Assembly (NCBI GenBank): GCA_007124395.1
Contig: SLFF01000264.1
Coordinates: 1-5,710 of the forward strand
Source: Thermomicrobiaceae bacterium
GTDB lineage: Bacteria > Chloroflexota > Chloroflexia > Thermomicrobiales > Thermomicrobiaceae
Direction: 5' to 3'
Length of the DNA stretch: 5,710 bases
In this document: positions 5,584 to 5,710 of the stretch, piece by piece
How positions within the stretch are numbered: the first letter of the stretch is position 1
Layout: the number at the start of each line of letters is the position of its first letter
Notes under the pieces: generated by a model
Told to the model about the DNA's origin: nothing
What the model saw: the letters and a program-made list of their open reading frames with translations, nothing else
Databases searched by the model: none
Translations under genes and position numbers: made by a program

Positions 5584-5612
5584 CAGGCGCTGGACTTCTG
5601 GTCCGGCGCCTG
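5584..5612 (+). repeat. Intercistronic hairpin between aldolase and next gene
   Basis: 12-bp stem (5584-5595 with 5601-5612, one G-U pair) and 5-nt loop TTCTG, starting 19 nt after the aldolase stop. No T-run follows, and the next gene's ribosome binding site is only about 25 nt further on. It is therefore better read as a messenger-stability or attenuating element inside an operon than as a terminator. Confidence 0.6.
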
Positions 5613-5648
5613 TGCCCGCACCCGGTTCATGTCAGAAGAGGAAGTTGC

Positions 5649-5710
5649 ATGCAGATTACAGGAATAGAAACGATCGTGTCGAGCCGGTATCCCAATCTGT
5701 TCTGGCTGCA
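5649..5710 (+). CDS. Probable mandelate racemase/muconate lactonizing enzyme family protein (5' end only)
   Basis: Only the first 20 codons are in the window, plus two bases. The peptide begins MQITGIETIV and continues to YPNLFWL. This pattern, a first beta strand with I-x-x-I-E-T followed by a P-N-L-x-W-[LV] strand, is typical of the N-terminal capping domain of enolase-superfamily sugar-acid dehydratases and racemases of the mandelate racemase group. Members abstract the alpha-proton of a carboxylate using Mg2+; the catalytic barrel would lie beyond the edge. A strong ribosome binding site (GAGGA at 5638-5642) sits 6 nt before the ATG. It lies 84 nt after the aldolase, on the same strand. 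A dehydratase feeding a 2-keto-3-deoxy acid to the aldolase is a known pairing (for example L-rhamnonate dehydratase with YfaU), but which acid applies here is unknown. Confidence 0.7.
   Translation, partial: MQITGIETIVSSRYPNLFWL

Noticed and set aside
4704..5630. 308-codon minus-strand open frame antisense to the aldolase
   Set aside because: It covers the aldolase almost exactly in a mirror frame of GC-rich codons and shows no recognisable domain, whereas the plus frame has all family motifs.

Overview
The window looks like part of a bacterial carbohydrate or sugar-acid uptake and catabolism locus. It holds four protein genes: two complete, two cut by the window edges. The substrate-binding lipoproteins have a twin-arginine signal running straight into a lipobox, then a long acidic linker and a family 5 solute-binding domain. 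That combination recalls Chloroflexota (Thermomicrobia-like or marine relatives). This placement is by resemblance only. Moderate-to-high GC, clear Shine-Dalgarno sites and sigma70-type promoters fit a bacterium but do not fix the phylum.

Layout. On the minus strand, read right to left: a complete 741-residue family 5 ABC-transporter substrate-binding lipoprotein (4021 to 1796) ends in a strong 15-bp hairpin (1750-1783). After a gene-poor gap of about 0.75 kb (1023-1749) comes a paralogous substrate-binding lipoprotein that starts at 1022 and runs off the left edge. The gap holds a TTGACA-type promoter, a perfect 14-bp palindrome, several smaller repeats and an unusually long leader. On the plus strand, to the right: an HpcH/HpaI-type class II aldolase (4707-5564), an 84-nt spacer with a 12-bp hairpin, and the first 20 codons of a probable mandelate racemase/muconate lactonizing (enolase superfamily) enzyme (5649 to the edge).

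The two transcription directions diverge from one compact control region. Two promoters with perfect TTGACA -35 boxes lie back to back, with 47 bp between them (minus: 4386-4391 and 4363-4368; plus: 4439-4444 and 4462-4467). An inverted repeat CAATGA-N16-TCATTG overlaps the plus-strand -35 box. All three main genes appear to have long 5' leaders, about 230 to 480 nt if the promoters are right, and the aldolase leader contains several strong hairpins.

Working model (inference): the lipoproteins capture an oligosaccharide or sugar-acid-type solute. The enolase-superfamily enzyme would dehydrate an aldonate-type acid to a 2-keto-3-deoxy acid, and the aldolase would cleave that to pyruvate plus an aldehyde, with uptake and catabolism co-regulated from the shared divergent region. 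The substrate cannot be read from the sequence. No RNA genes, CRISPR arrays, insertion sequences or prophage parts are visible.
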